A DNA stretch of 64,000 nucleotides from Proteles cristata cristata (lineage: Eukaryota; Chordata; Mammalia; Carnivora; Hyaenidae), in the NCBI GenBank assembly GCA_017311185.1, contig JAESUZ010003887.1:124001-188000 (forward strand), in the 5' to 3' direction. Every line of letters starts with the position of its first letter. Positions within the stretch are counted from its first letter, which is position 1. The notes under the pieces were generated by a model, which had not been told where the DNA came from, searched no databases, and saw only the letters and a program-made list of their open reading frames with translations. This document shows, one piece after another, positions 11,251 through 20,400 of this stretch. A program made the position numbers and the translations under genes.

Positions 11251-12930
11251 GTTAGTAGTGTTGGGGAAGTGACATGGCAGAACAAGGTGTAATTCAGGAG
11301 AAAGTGTGACAAGTACCGACACAGAGCTGAAAATGAAGCATCCTGAGAAAACAGAGAGGTGGACTATCTACCCAGGGACCCGGAAGGCTCTGTCAGAGTA
11401 GCGTGTGAGCCGAGTCGGAAGCCTGAGCAGATTTCACCAGTGGAGAAAGGGCGATGGTAAGGGCGCGTGTGTCCGCAGCGTGTATTGGAGGGGGAGGGAT
11501 AAACGGCTTTGTCCTGGAGGAAACTGCATGGGTGGATGCAAAGGATCTGACAAGTGCAGCGAACAGAGTAGCCCCAGGTGTAGGCAGCCTTCCATGTATC
11601 GCGAGAAGTGAGACTCTCTGGACTGGAGTCGCTCTCTCTTCGGGGGAAGGAGTCAGGTCTTGATTTGGAAGACGGTGGCCCCTGTGGAAGTTAGAATAAT
11701 ACCCGTGGCCTCCAAAAGCCGGAGAAAGCCAGCTTGGAGCCAGAAAGACCAGCCAGGGCTCAGAAATCCACTCCAGTGACCATAGGAGTCTGAACTAGGA
11801 TGCAGAGGTGAAGCGGGAGGGGCAGATCTGACAATCATGGAGCTAACTGGATGGAGTCACAGGGAGAGGTGTTTAATATGTATTCCTTGGTTTCTTGCCA
11901 GAATTATCTGGAAGGACAGTAATGGGGGCACCCACAAGCCTGCATGAGGTGCTGGTCAATAAGAGTTTGTTGAGTGAATTTGGTGCTGTTGATGGTGCTG
12001 TTGATGACCAAGGAGGAGCAGCAGGTTTAGAGGGGTATTAATTAAGCTTAGGACACCATGAAACAAACACGTGGAACTGTCCAGAAGACTGCTGGAAATG
12101 CAAAAGGGACAGGAGCAGTGAGGAGATGTAAACTTGGCAGCCAATAGCAGGAAAGCGAAAACAAAGCCACATGCAAGTTTGAAGCCCAGAGACACCCAAG
12201 TCTTTAAGGAGCCTGTGGGTTCCAGGAGATTTGTCACACAACTTTAGAGACAATGGCAGACACCTGGTGCGGAGGGAGCACAGAGATGGCTTCAGATAAG
12301 CCAGTGATCCTCAGCAGCCTCAGAAACAGCACCAGCAGGTGCATTTTCCCCCTAAGGGATGGAGAAAGAAAGGCCACCTGTGCTCCATCGGGCTCAGAGC
12401 CCTGCCTGGCTTGGTGGAGCACCCAGGAGCCCCTTCCTCCTTTATGTGTCCTTTGAAATGTCAGCATGAATACTTTGCCTATCAAGAGATGATTTTAAGA
12501 ACCTATTTTTAAAATAAAAAGGAGCTTCAGACTTGGGAAACCCTGCTGGCTACAATAACACGTGTTTTATGGGACCATTAAAGGGTACTTGGAGAACGTG
12601 ATGACCTGGAAATGTAATCATGGATTCAGACCCAGGGTGGGCTTTACAGGCTGGCCGTAGATGCCTTGGGGACAGTGTCAACAGTAAGGCCACTGCTCAG
12701 CAATCATCCCTCCTTCTCCTGCCCTCTCAAGTCTTGTGCCCCCCGCTGCTGTGGGGTGAACCCCAACATCTCAGTATCTCTTTGAAGCTCTAAGATGCCT
12801 TTCAGGGAGACCCCAGGTCCTCACCGGTTTGTCTGTGTCCCCTCAACTCTAGACACCTCAGTCCATTCAGCCTCATGTGCATGATGCCCCCAATCAGCCC
12901 AGCACCCCTAGCCTGTCCCTCCCTCTCCAC
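11251..12930. other. Single-copy-like DNA, no gene seen
   Basis: No named repeat or exon is recognised. A small exact tandem duplication (GGTGCTGTTGAT twice) lies at about 11981-12004. Confidence 0.5.
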
Positions 12931-12934
12931 CATA

Positions 12935-13135
12935 ATGTTTTGTGCTGCCAGACCTGGGCTCTGGTCCTGGCTGCTTAAACTCTGACCTTTGGCATAGCTA
13001 GCATCTCAGAGCCTCAGTTTCCCTGGCTGTACTAGGTTTCTGTCCTTTTGTGTCCTCTCCTAGGCCGGGCTCAGGGCCTGGCACCCATTCGGGGCTCCAC
13101 AGGTGCTGAGTAGATGCATGGACGAATGGGTGTGT
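12935..13135 (+). mobile_element. MIR SINE
   Basis: CCAGACCTGGGCTCTGGTCC, GAGCCTCAGTTTCCCTGGCT, CAGGGCCTGGCACCCATTCG and 'gtgctgagtagatgcatgg' follow MIR order in sense orientation. Confidence 0.8.
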
Positions 13136-14229
13136 GCTTCCTCTGGGCATTACGTGCACGTGGATTCATACTGCTGGCTGGATGAGTGTGCAACGATATT
13201 GAAGCTGGCTTGCAGACATTGGTTATATCAAACCACCCCCTCCTGGCATCCTGCTGGGCTCCTTGTTTGTAAAGCCTTTGTCCACACTCAAGAGCACACA
13301 CCTGCCTCACTGTCCCGGACCTGGGCAGAGTCCCACGTTCTTTGCCCAGCCTTCCCCTGCTGCCCCTCACCTGATGGATGTCTGCCTTCTGGTCAGTTCC
13401 TTGGGGTCTGGGATGTGTGGTGGACTGGCATTGTCCAACCAAGTTCTAAGCCCTCCCCAGTGCTATTTGTTATCTCTGTGCTTGCTCAGTAGACATGTCC
13501 CAAAGACAGGCAGACTGGCCAGTGGGTCCCAGAATCAGTGACCAGAAAGGAATCCCAGATTAATCACATTGTAGCATCATCCCAAGATGCTGATTTGGAA
13601 CCTGAGACCCAGTTTAGGCATTGGCAGAGGAGGCGGGTGCACACACACACCTGTGTGCACATTTGCACGTGCCAGTGCATATCAGGGAAGGGATAGTCTT
13701 TGCTTTCCTTTAAAACTTCACTGAGATGCTTCCCAGTTCGGAGGCATTCAGGCCCAGGCTTGGAGGTGGCCCACATGACGTGAAGAAAGTTCTTGTATGT
13801 TCTGGGGCTGATTGAGTGTGATGTGGCTGCTGCCCCATGGCTGAAGTGGGTGTCTGGGGAGGAGAGGGAAGGGACAAAGTTGTGCAGTGTCCTAGCTGGG
13901 GACATTGCTGAGCCTACGAGGTGCTGGGATGAGGGGTGCAGGTGTACAGGGCTCCCAGCCCGGGGCTGTGGGCTGACATCTGGTGGTAGGTTTCGACTTC
14001 AGATGAAGATACACACTGACATACTCACAGCCACCCATTCATATCACATACAACACCCCAGAGGCAGTGGGTATGTGGTCTACCAACACACCCTGCTCAC
14101 ATACTGGTACAATAGGGGCTCCAGCTGGTTTCTCTGGATAGGAAAATAGCCACAGGGAAGGGATGCCCCCGTGGAATGAGGGGGCACACACACAGTGTGC
14201 AGCCTCACTGAGTAGTGAGCGGTTGGTAC
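13136..14229. other. Single-copy-like DNA; holds the donor of a local duplication
   Basis: No gene is recognised. Positions 13762-13820 are the apparent donor of the 59-bp copy at 15082-15140. Confidence 0.5.
13762..13820 (+). repeat. Donor copy of a 59-bp local duplication
   Basis: This 59-bp segment recurs at 15082-15140, exactly 1320 bp downstream, in the same orientation with 57 of 59 bases identical. The differences are at 13775/15095 and 13816/15136. Identity ends at both edges. The donor sits in sequence that looks single-copy. Confidence 0.93.
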
Positions 14230-14330
14230 GTTTGTTCAGCACATTAGACCCGCAGTGTGCTGAACACTGAGGATACAGATTGGAATAAGACACCTACATG
14301 GCACACAACCCCACAATCATCTTTTCTGGA
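14230..14330 (-). mobile_element. MIR-like fragment (weak)
   Basis: The string 'gtgtgctgaacactgaggatacagattggaataagacac' resembles the antisense 'tgccaggcactgtgctgg-gatacag-aacaagacag' part seen next to MIR-type SINEs. Family assignment is tentative. Confidence 0.45.
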
Positions 14331-14405
14331 GCAAATCCCTTCCCCAAAGGCATATTTAAATGTGTACTTACTTGTATCACAAATGTGTGCATGTGCGTGG
14401 ATACA

Positions 14406-14408
<3 letters not shown>

Positions 14409-14460
<52 letters not shown>
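14409..14460. repeat. (AC)n microsatellite
   Basis: About 26 uninterrupted CA/AC dinucleotides. It produces repetitive open frames on both strands that are not genes. Confidence 0.98.
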
Positions 14461-14462
<2 letters not shown>

Positions 14463-15046
14463 ATCCATCTGCAGATACCCACACAGACACTTCCTGTCCT
14501 ATCCCTCCTGAGAATAGCAAAATAGGAAGCTTATAGTTTTAATGGCCAGCTCCAGGCCCAATACCGTTTTCCTAGTTACCTCCCCCAGGGCCAGGGGCCG
14601 AGCGTCAGCCGAAATGACTTTTTAAATATCCATTTGGGACTCAAGAAGGAAAAGGAGGTAGGAATAGCCCTCCCTTTGTAACCTGTCTGTCTCTGTAGCA
14701 CTTGAGAAAATTGGACGCTATTAAAATCAATTTAACTGTAAAGGGCATGAATAGTGGAGCTAGGAAAGCCTGCGGTAGCAGCCCTGAGGGCTCTCTGGAG
14801 TAGGCAAGATGCCATTTGGGGTAGGTCCCTGCACCGGAGGGCCTTTCAGGCTGTCTCTGCATGATTTCTCAGCAACTGGAGTGTGACTCTACTCCAAACT
14901 TCCTGCAGCTAGTCACATCCATCCTCTGCTCAGTGGACACGCTTGGGGTTCTCAGGTAAACTCAGGTGACGGGGAGATCACCCCATCACTGGCAAGTTCC
15001 TCCGCCCATGGGAGAAACAGAGGTTCTGGTTTCAAGAAGCTCCTGG
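14461..15046. other. Single-copy DNA with a conserved-element-like patch
   Basis: No gene or named repeat is seen. The part at about 14540-14800 is non-repetitive, compositionally even and rich in AT-core motifs such as GCTATTAAAATCAATTTAAC. That is how conserved non-coding elements often look, but conservation cannot be judged from one sequence. Confidence 0.4.
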
Positions 15047-15158
15047 CCTCATTATGGGGAGAGGTACCTCCCTCAGTATGGGGAGGTGGCCCACGTGACG
15101 TGAAGAAAGTTCTTGTATGTTCTGGGGCTGATTGAATGTGCCTCATTATGGAGAGAGG
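15047..15158 (+). repeat. Locally templated insertion: 59-bp copy inside a repeated target
   Basis: Positions 15082-15140 copy 13762-13820 (57/59 identical, same strand). The copy is bracketed by near-identical 18-mers CCTCATTATGGGGAGAGG (15047-15064) and CCTCATTATGGAGAGAGG (15141-15158). A third partial copy, CCTCAGTATGGGGAGG, lies at 15071-15086 and overlaps the start of the copied piece. The structure fits a template-switch or repair event rather than retrotransposition, because there is no A-tail. Confidence 0.9.
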
Positions 15159-15774
15159 CATACAAATGAGCAAACAAGCAAGGGAAGAAAAGGAGTCAGG
15201 AGGAAAAGAAATATTCATGCGGTAGGATTAGCATTTAAATGTAAGTTTAAAAGCATGAAAAACAATTCCATATATTACTTTGGGAGACATAGACTTACTG
15301 TATAAAGTACAAGCTGCCCTTGCTTTGCACAATCCCTGTTATACAAGGATTTCTATTACCAGCGTTTATTTAAGCAAGTCCCCTGACAATAGGGCTCAAA
15401 TTTGTGACCACGCTTTGTTGACCAGGAGTGGATGCACAAGGTACGAGCTCTGATGCAAAGGCTTCGTTCCACAAATCACTCCATAAACAGCAGGTGTGTA
15501 TTATGAACAGCAACCTATCACGTCACTGCTTTCACAGGCTGCGGGGACCGGTCAGCAGAATGTGGGATTCGGTTCACGCACAGACAGCAAAGCATGCAAC
15601 TGTGTTGCTTTGGTGTCTCCCAGAGGTGTGCCTACATGACACGTCACCAAAATGGATAATTGAAACAGGAAATCAGCCAACAGAAACTGAGGCAGCACAA
15701 CAAAGAAACAAAAAGTTGCTAATGCAGTTCTATTCAAATTGACCATAAATGGATCCATGGAGGAAATAGTCTGA

Positions 15775-15983
15775 GGGCGCTTGGGTGGCTCAGTTGGTTG
15801 AGTGTCATACTCCAGCTCAGGTCACGATCTCACAGCTTGTGGGTTCGAGCCCCACGTCTGGCTCTGTGCTGACAGCTCAGAGCCTGGGCCCTGCTTCGGA
15901 TTCTGTGTCTCCCTCTCTCTCTGCCCCCCCCCCACTCATGCTCCCTTTCTCTCTCAAAAATAAAATAAAAACATTAAAAAATT
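15775..15983 (+). mobile_element. Felid-type tRNA-derived SINE
   Basis: Head GGGCGCTTGGGTGGCTCAGT, B-box-like GTGGGTTCGAGCCCCAC, body, CT tract and A-rich tail are all present. Target duplication ATGGAGGAAATAGTCT (15757-15772) recurs as ATGGAGGGAATAGTCT (15984-15999), 15 of 16 identical. The open frame from 15785 is the SINE itself, not a gene. Confidence 0.95.
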
Positions 15984-16318
15984 ATGGAGGGAATAGTCTA
16001 TTGCAAGTGCACAGCACTGCTGTGTCTGGGGAGACGGTGAGGGGGACAGTTAATCCACATTAATGAGGACGCGGTTGTGATGAAAAGGATGAAGCCAGCT
16101 CAGCCCGCCGCAAAAACTTCCCATTAAAGAAATTCTTGGGGATGTGTCACGACATTGAAAGCGCAAAGGATAAAAACGTGGAAAGTTGAGTCAAACTAAT
16201 GGAAAAGACGGAAAAGAGACTTGTTCTTTATCGGTAAGATGAGAAAAACGCTAGAGCCGGAAGATGTACACTATTGATAAGATGAGAAGAAAATGCCAAG
16301 CGCTGCTCAAACTACTCT

Positions 16319-16380
16319 TGAGAGGCCTTTTTTTTTTTTTTTACAAAGAAATAAAACCCTTCAATTCCCAAGGCCTCTCA
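16319..16380. repeat. 11-bp perfect inverted repeat with 40-base loop
   Basis: TGAGAGGCCTT (16319-16329) and AAGGCCTCTCA (16370-16380) can pair. The loop contains a T run. It lies inside the transposon-like element. No RNA function is implied. Confidence 0.85.
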
Positions 16381-16781
16381 TGTTTTAAAAATCGAATAAT
16401 TGGGATAAAATTAATATTTTAAACATTGGTTTTACCATTGTGAAAAGAATTCCCTATATATGTATAGTCTACAGTAAGAGTTTTCAATATTCTAATAAGT
16501 TTTAAAGGTCATGAAGCAACTGTCATTTTTCCCATTGATTTTTAAGATCGTTTTGCACGGTTTCAGCGTGTATGGTCATTTTTATGGCCCCGAACCACTG
16601 TGCAGAGTGAGGACTGCCTATATACTATTCATATAAGAAATTATGTCTCAGGTATAAAGAAATGCCTGGGAATGATGAATATGTAAGTCAGTGTCTTGGG
16701 TTGGGTCAACAGGGGGAGAGATAGAATGTGACTGGGGAGGTGAACGTGGGGGGCTTTGACTATATTTAGAATATATTATTT

Positions 16782-16967
16782 ATTTTTAAAAACATCTTTA
16801 TTTTTGAGAGACAGCAGGCTTGGGGAAAGAGAGAACAGGACAGAGGATCCAAAGCAAGCTCTGCAATGGGAACGGCAAGCCCGATGCAGGGCTCGAACTC
16901 ATAAGCCGTGAGATCATGACCTGAGCCAACGTCGGATGCTCAACCAACCAAGCCACTCAGGTGCCCC
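16782..16967 (-). mobile_element. Felid-type tRNA-derived SINE
   Basis: Reverse orientation. T-rich tail, degraded GA tract, AAAGCAAGCTCTGCAATGGG body and tRNA head (GTGAGATCATGACCTGAGCC, then AGCCACTCAGGTGCCCC) are present. It is diverged. A clear target duplication was not found in the AT-rich flanks. Confidence 0.88.
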
Positions 16968-18429
16968 AGTATTTTATTTTGTAAGTTGGAGTTGTCATTT
17001 CAATGATATTTGTTGCCTTTTTCTTTATAATCTTTTACATGGTGAAAATTTCCTAATAAAAACTGAAAGCCATGAGCTGTACAAATAAACATATGCAACG
17101 GGCCCATTTCTTTACAAATGATAAATATTGGTGCTGATTAGTAGTGTGAGAATTATACAAACGGAGCTGGTTTTGTAGGGGAGATTTTCTGAAAGAGCTG
17201 GTGGCCCATGAGAAAGAGTGTCAGACAGGAGAGTATCTGAAAAGGCGCTCAGGACTCCGCGGTCACAAAATATCCCAGAGAACACGCCCCAAGATGCAGG
17301 AGGGGATGCACGTGGAGGAAGAGGGGTGGCCGGAGGCTGAGGTTCTGGTCTTCCTCCCACTGCTAACAAGCTCTCTGTACTCCAAACACGTCTGTCATTT
17401 TCCTAGGCCTCAAGTGTATCATCTACAGAATGGGGGTGCCTGTACCTTATCCAGAAGAGATGATTTCTCATTGTTTCCTCCAGGACTAACTACATTCCCT
17501 TCTTGCACAGTAGGGTTAAGGACAAGCCTTTTGAGTGTCCCCAACTATGGGCGATGTAATCTATTTCTAGCAACCAGGAGTGATCCCATCTGCCCCCTGG
17601 GCAGTCCGGAAGCTCTCCGACAGTGCTCTGCAGTCTGGAAGCACACAGGGCCACCAGTCACCGCTGCAGGTGTTGATTGGGAAGCATCTCTGAGAGGGTG
17701 TTGATAATGACAGTGGTGGCACAGTGAGTCCTGAGTGACCGGAAAGTGCAAGCATGAGGCTGACTTTCAGGGGGCGGTGCTGACCTCCTGGAAGGATCTG
17801 AGGCAAAGGAACCAGGGTTAGAGACCATTTCCTCCACCTGCTCTTCTTGGAGACTAAAGGGAAAACTTAAATCCCTTGTGCAGGGCCCTGTTCCCGCTCC
17901 CCCATCTCCTTGTCCCCGCAAAGGCCCTCAGCTTTGCCTGCGTTCTTCAGAGAAGAGTTGTCTCCCAGAGAACATGGGGAAAGCTGCAGCCTGCCCTTTC
18001 TGACAGCCTGTCATTCATTCATTCTGGGTCACCTTCCTTCCAGTTCTAACTTAGTCCCTGGTGCCCCTCTCTTCCCGAGTGACAGAACCAGATGAAAATC
18101 AGAAGGAAAGGGACTTTCTGCAGAGGTGAGAGAGGAGTCAGGCGCTTTGGAAACATCTCTCCTCCAGGGACGAGGTAGATTTTCCTAAATCCATTATTCA
18201 CGCGATGAAAAAAATAACCTCTGAATTGATCATTCTCTGAAACGATTACTTTTGGGAAACACTGGTCTGGACCCTGTGGGGAGAAAGTTCTTTGTCGGTG
18301 AAGGCACAGTTGCATGGACAGCATTTGCAGAGAAAGGCAGATAATGTAAACCCACCAGAGGAACGGCAACTTTCCTGCCAGAGGAAGGAGACTTTGCTAT
18401 ATGGTGGGAAAAAGCAGTTGTTGGGTGGG
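16968..18429. other. Single-copy-like DNA, no gene seen
   Basis: A 167-codon plus-strand frame (17201-17704) and several shorter overlapping minus-strand frames are present but show no domain. A weak MIR-like block (CCTAGGCCTCAAGTGTATCA, about 17402) may be an old fragment. Confidence 0.45.
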
Positions 18430-18610
18430 AAGTAATGATAACATAACTACCATTTGCTGTAATAGCAGGTGCTGTGCTAAGAGCGTCACATTTAATCCAC
18501 ACGACCTCCATGATGTGGGTCTTATTATTAGCCCCATTTTGCAGGTGAAGAAATGGGGGCAAGCAACTCAATTTGGCCAAGCTGGTATAGCCAGATAGAG
18601 CCACCTAAGT
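18430..18610 (-). mobile_element. MIR SINE
   Basis: Antisense MIR. Blocks AGGTGCTGTGCTAAGAGCGT, CACATTTAATCCACACGACC, ATTATTAGCCCCATTTTGCA and GGTGAAGAAATGGGGGCAAG occur in MIR order. Confidence 0.9.
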
Positions 18611-19059
18611 AACAAAGACTGACATCTAGGAGAAAGTGTGAATGATTTGCTGGAGTCAGTTGCATCTAGTTGATGTTGTCTTTCCTACTTCTATCTCTTT
18701 ACTAGTTGCGAATACTTCCCTAGACCATGCAAAAGAGGAACCCTGGAGCCGAGTGCTGGACTGGAGTGGGGATGGCTCCATTCTTCAGCCAGTTCAGCCC
18801 TTCATGCTGTGTGTGATGCTGGGCAGGCCCCTTTCCGACCCTGGGACTCCCACGTTTGTCAGGGGGACAGGAGGCAGGGGGCTAGCTAGCCTCGGAAGTC
18901 CATCCCATCCCCATGATTCCATGAAAGACAGTACTGACTCCTCGGCAGGAGCACATCACCACTGCTGTGTGGGCCACTCTTCCCTGGTCCCCAAAGGCCA
19001 GAGGAAACACCCCCTTTGCCAGAGCTGGTCCCCACCCAATGAAGGGGGCAAACTGATTG
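18611..19059. other. Single-copy-like DNA, no gene seen
   Basis: A 167-codon frame (18642-19145) covers this stretch and the next MIR fragment and has no domain I recognise. Confidence 0.45.
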
Positions 19060-19150
19060 TGCAGATTGGGCCATGTCGTGTCTCCTCTCTGGACCTCAGT
19101 TTTCACATTTGTGAAATGAGAGGATTGGATCAGAATGTCCCGTGAAATAT
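19060..19150 (+). mobile_element. MIR fragment
   Basis: GGACCTCAGTTTTCACATTT followed by GTGAAATGAGAGGATTGGAT is a MIR-type core in sense orientation. Confidence 0.6.
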
Positions 19151-20029
19151 CCCCAACCCAAAGGTGGTAGGATTTTTTTCAAATCCCTCTGGGTACCCTC
19201 ACATCCTCCATGAGCTGTGTACATTGTATCTGCTGGTCTGGATGTGAAGCTGCTTTGAACACCCTTCTGGGAGGACATATATATATCCCAGCATACTGGG
19301 CTGGATGAAATTTTGGTGGAATAGCTTGCTAATAAAATGCAGTTAATACTGACATTTTATTGGGGAAGTAACATGGCATGAGAAAGGCAGGGAGGAAAAG
19401 AGGAGGCACATGTTGGTGGGGATACGCGTCTGACAGCGCTCGAGAAGGAAATCAGACATGAACGACTTATTTCATACTCAGTTGATTCTTTTTTGGCTGT
19501 AATGTTGGTTAAGTTAATAATTTCTAAAAATTGTGGCTGATGAGACCAAGGGGCCTTTCAAATTTCATCAAGGAGCCTGTGGGGCTTCCCTAAAATTTCA
19601 TTAGAAAGAGACCAATTTAAAGATTAACTAATGAAAGAGATGCAGTTTATCTAATTAATTGCGGCAGGCTCATGAGGTAACATTGAGACAGAGGTTCCTG
19701 GCAGCTGAGAGAGACCCAGAAGAGGGGAGCCAGAGAGGGAAGAATCATGAACGCTTCTGCAGCCTGCATTCAAGGTGGAGGGTTCTCTTCCCAAATGAGT
19801 CCCAGGAGTCCAGAAAAGGATGCCCTTGGAATCGAGACTCCTCCATTCTGGTGGAATAAGAATATCCTTGAGATGACATTCAGCTTCCTTTCACTTATTC
19901 CAAATTCCTCAATAACCTTTTAATCAGATTTAGCTTCTGTGCAAACCTGCCCAACAGGGAGAAACACTCTGTGTAAATATTGCCACTAAACTGCCCGATA
20001 TATGTCCCAGTATAGATAATGCGTTACAG
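19151..20029. other. Single-copy DNA with AT-core motifs
   Basis: No repeat or gene is recognised. About 19490-19670 carries homeodomain-type cores (TCTAATTAATTGCGG). Function is not inferable from one sequence. Confidence 0.4.
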
Positions 20030-20110
20030 TGCTTCCTATTCAAAGGCATTTCACATGTATTTAACTACAATTTCTATAGTAACCCTGGAAGGTGGGTAGT
20101 AATGTTTCAG
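20030..20110 (-). mobile_element. MIR fragment
   Basis: 'catttcacatgtatttaacta' and 'gtaaccctggaaggtgggtagt' resemble antisense MIR ('tacatgtattatctcatttaatcc', 'aaccctatgaggtaggtact'). Confidence 0.55.
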
Positions 20111-20254
20111 GGCTACCATGTCCAGTCCTGCAGACTGTGCACTGCACAACTCTGGGAACATTCACATGTGAATGGTACCTTCTGTAGTTGTACAGTACAC
20201 ATCCTGTATTACTGTACTGCGTTAATCACAGTATATAAAACTTCTCCAGTGTGC

Positions 20255-20400
20255 TGTACTGTTTTAGGTGCTTACATATATGGCAGCTCATTTCATCCTC
20301 ATATCCACCATGCAAGGTGTCTGGGTTCAAAATATATCTTTCTGTCATCCCATCTTGTGAGGTGGGAAATCATTTTAATTCATTGTCTTGTGGTCTCTAG
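20255..20400 (-). mobile_element. MIR-like fragment
   Basis: 'gtactgttttaggtgcttacatatatggcagctcatttcatcctcatatccacc' and 'cccatcttgtgaggtgggaaatc' follow antisense MIR order but are strongly diverged. Confidence 0.55.

Larger units (their letters stand above)
15310..16622. mobile_element. Decayed DNA-transposon-like element with inverted termini
   Basis: The two ends are imperfect inverted repeats. The left end reads AGCTGCCCTTGCTTTGCACA at about 15311. The reverse complement of the right end reads GGCAGTCCTCACTCTGCACA. They match at 14 of 20 positions, with TA-rich flanks. The interior has a low-CpG, AT-rich half (16380-16600) and a hairpin at 16319-16380. I recall similar sequence from mammalian Tigger/mariner-like relics but cannot name the family. 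The frame at 15428-15742 shows no transposase motif I can confirm. A SINE at 15775-15983 interrupts it, so it is older than the SINE. Confidence 0.5.

Noticed and set aside
14244..14525. His-Thr and Cys-Val repeat open frames
   Set aside because: Artefacts of the (AC)n microsatellite.
15785..16063. Recurrent 'MAQLVECHTPAQV...' type open frames, also at 22968, 46327 and 62762
   Set aside because: They are translations of the SINE tRNA head and body in the same frame, not genes.
17201..17704. 167-codon open frame
   Set aside because: No domain and no supporting splice or promoter signal; competing frames on the other strand.
18642..19145. 167-codon open frame
   Set aside because: It includes a MIR fragment and shows no domain.
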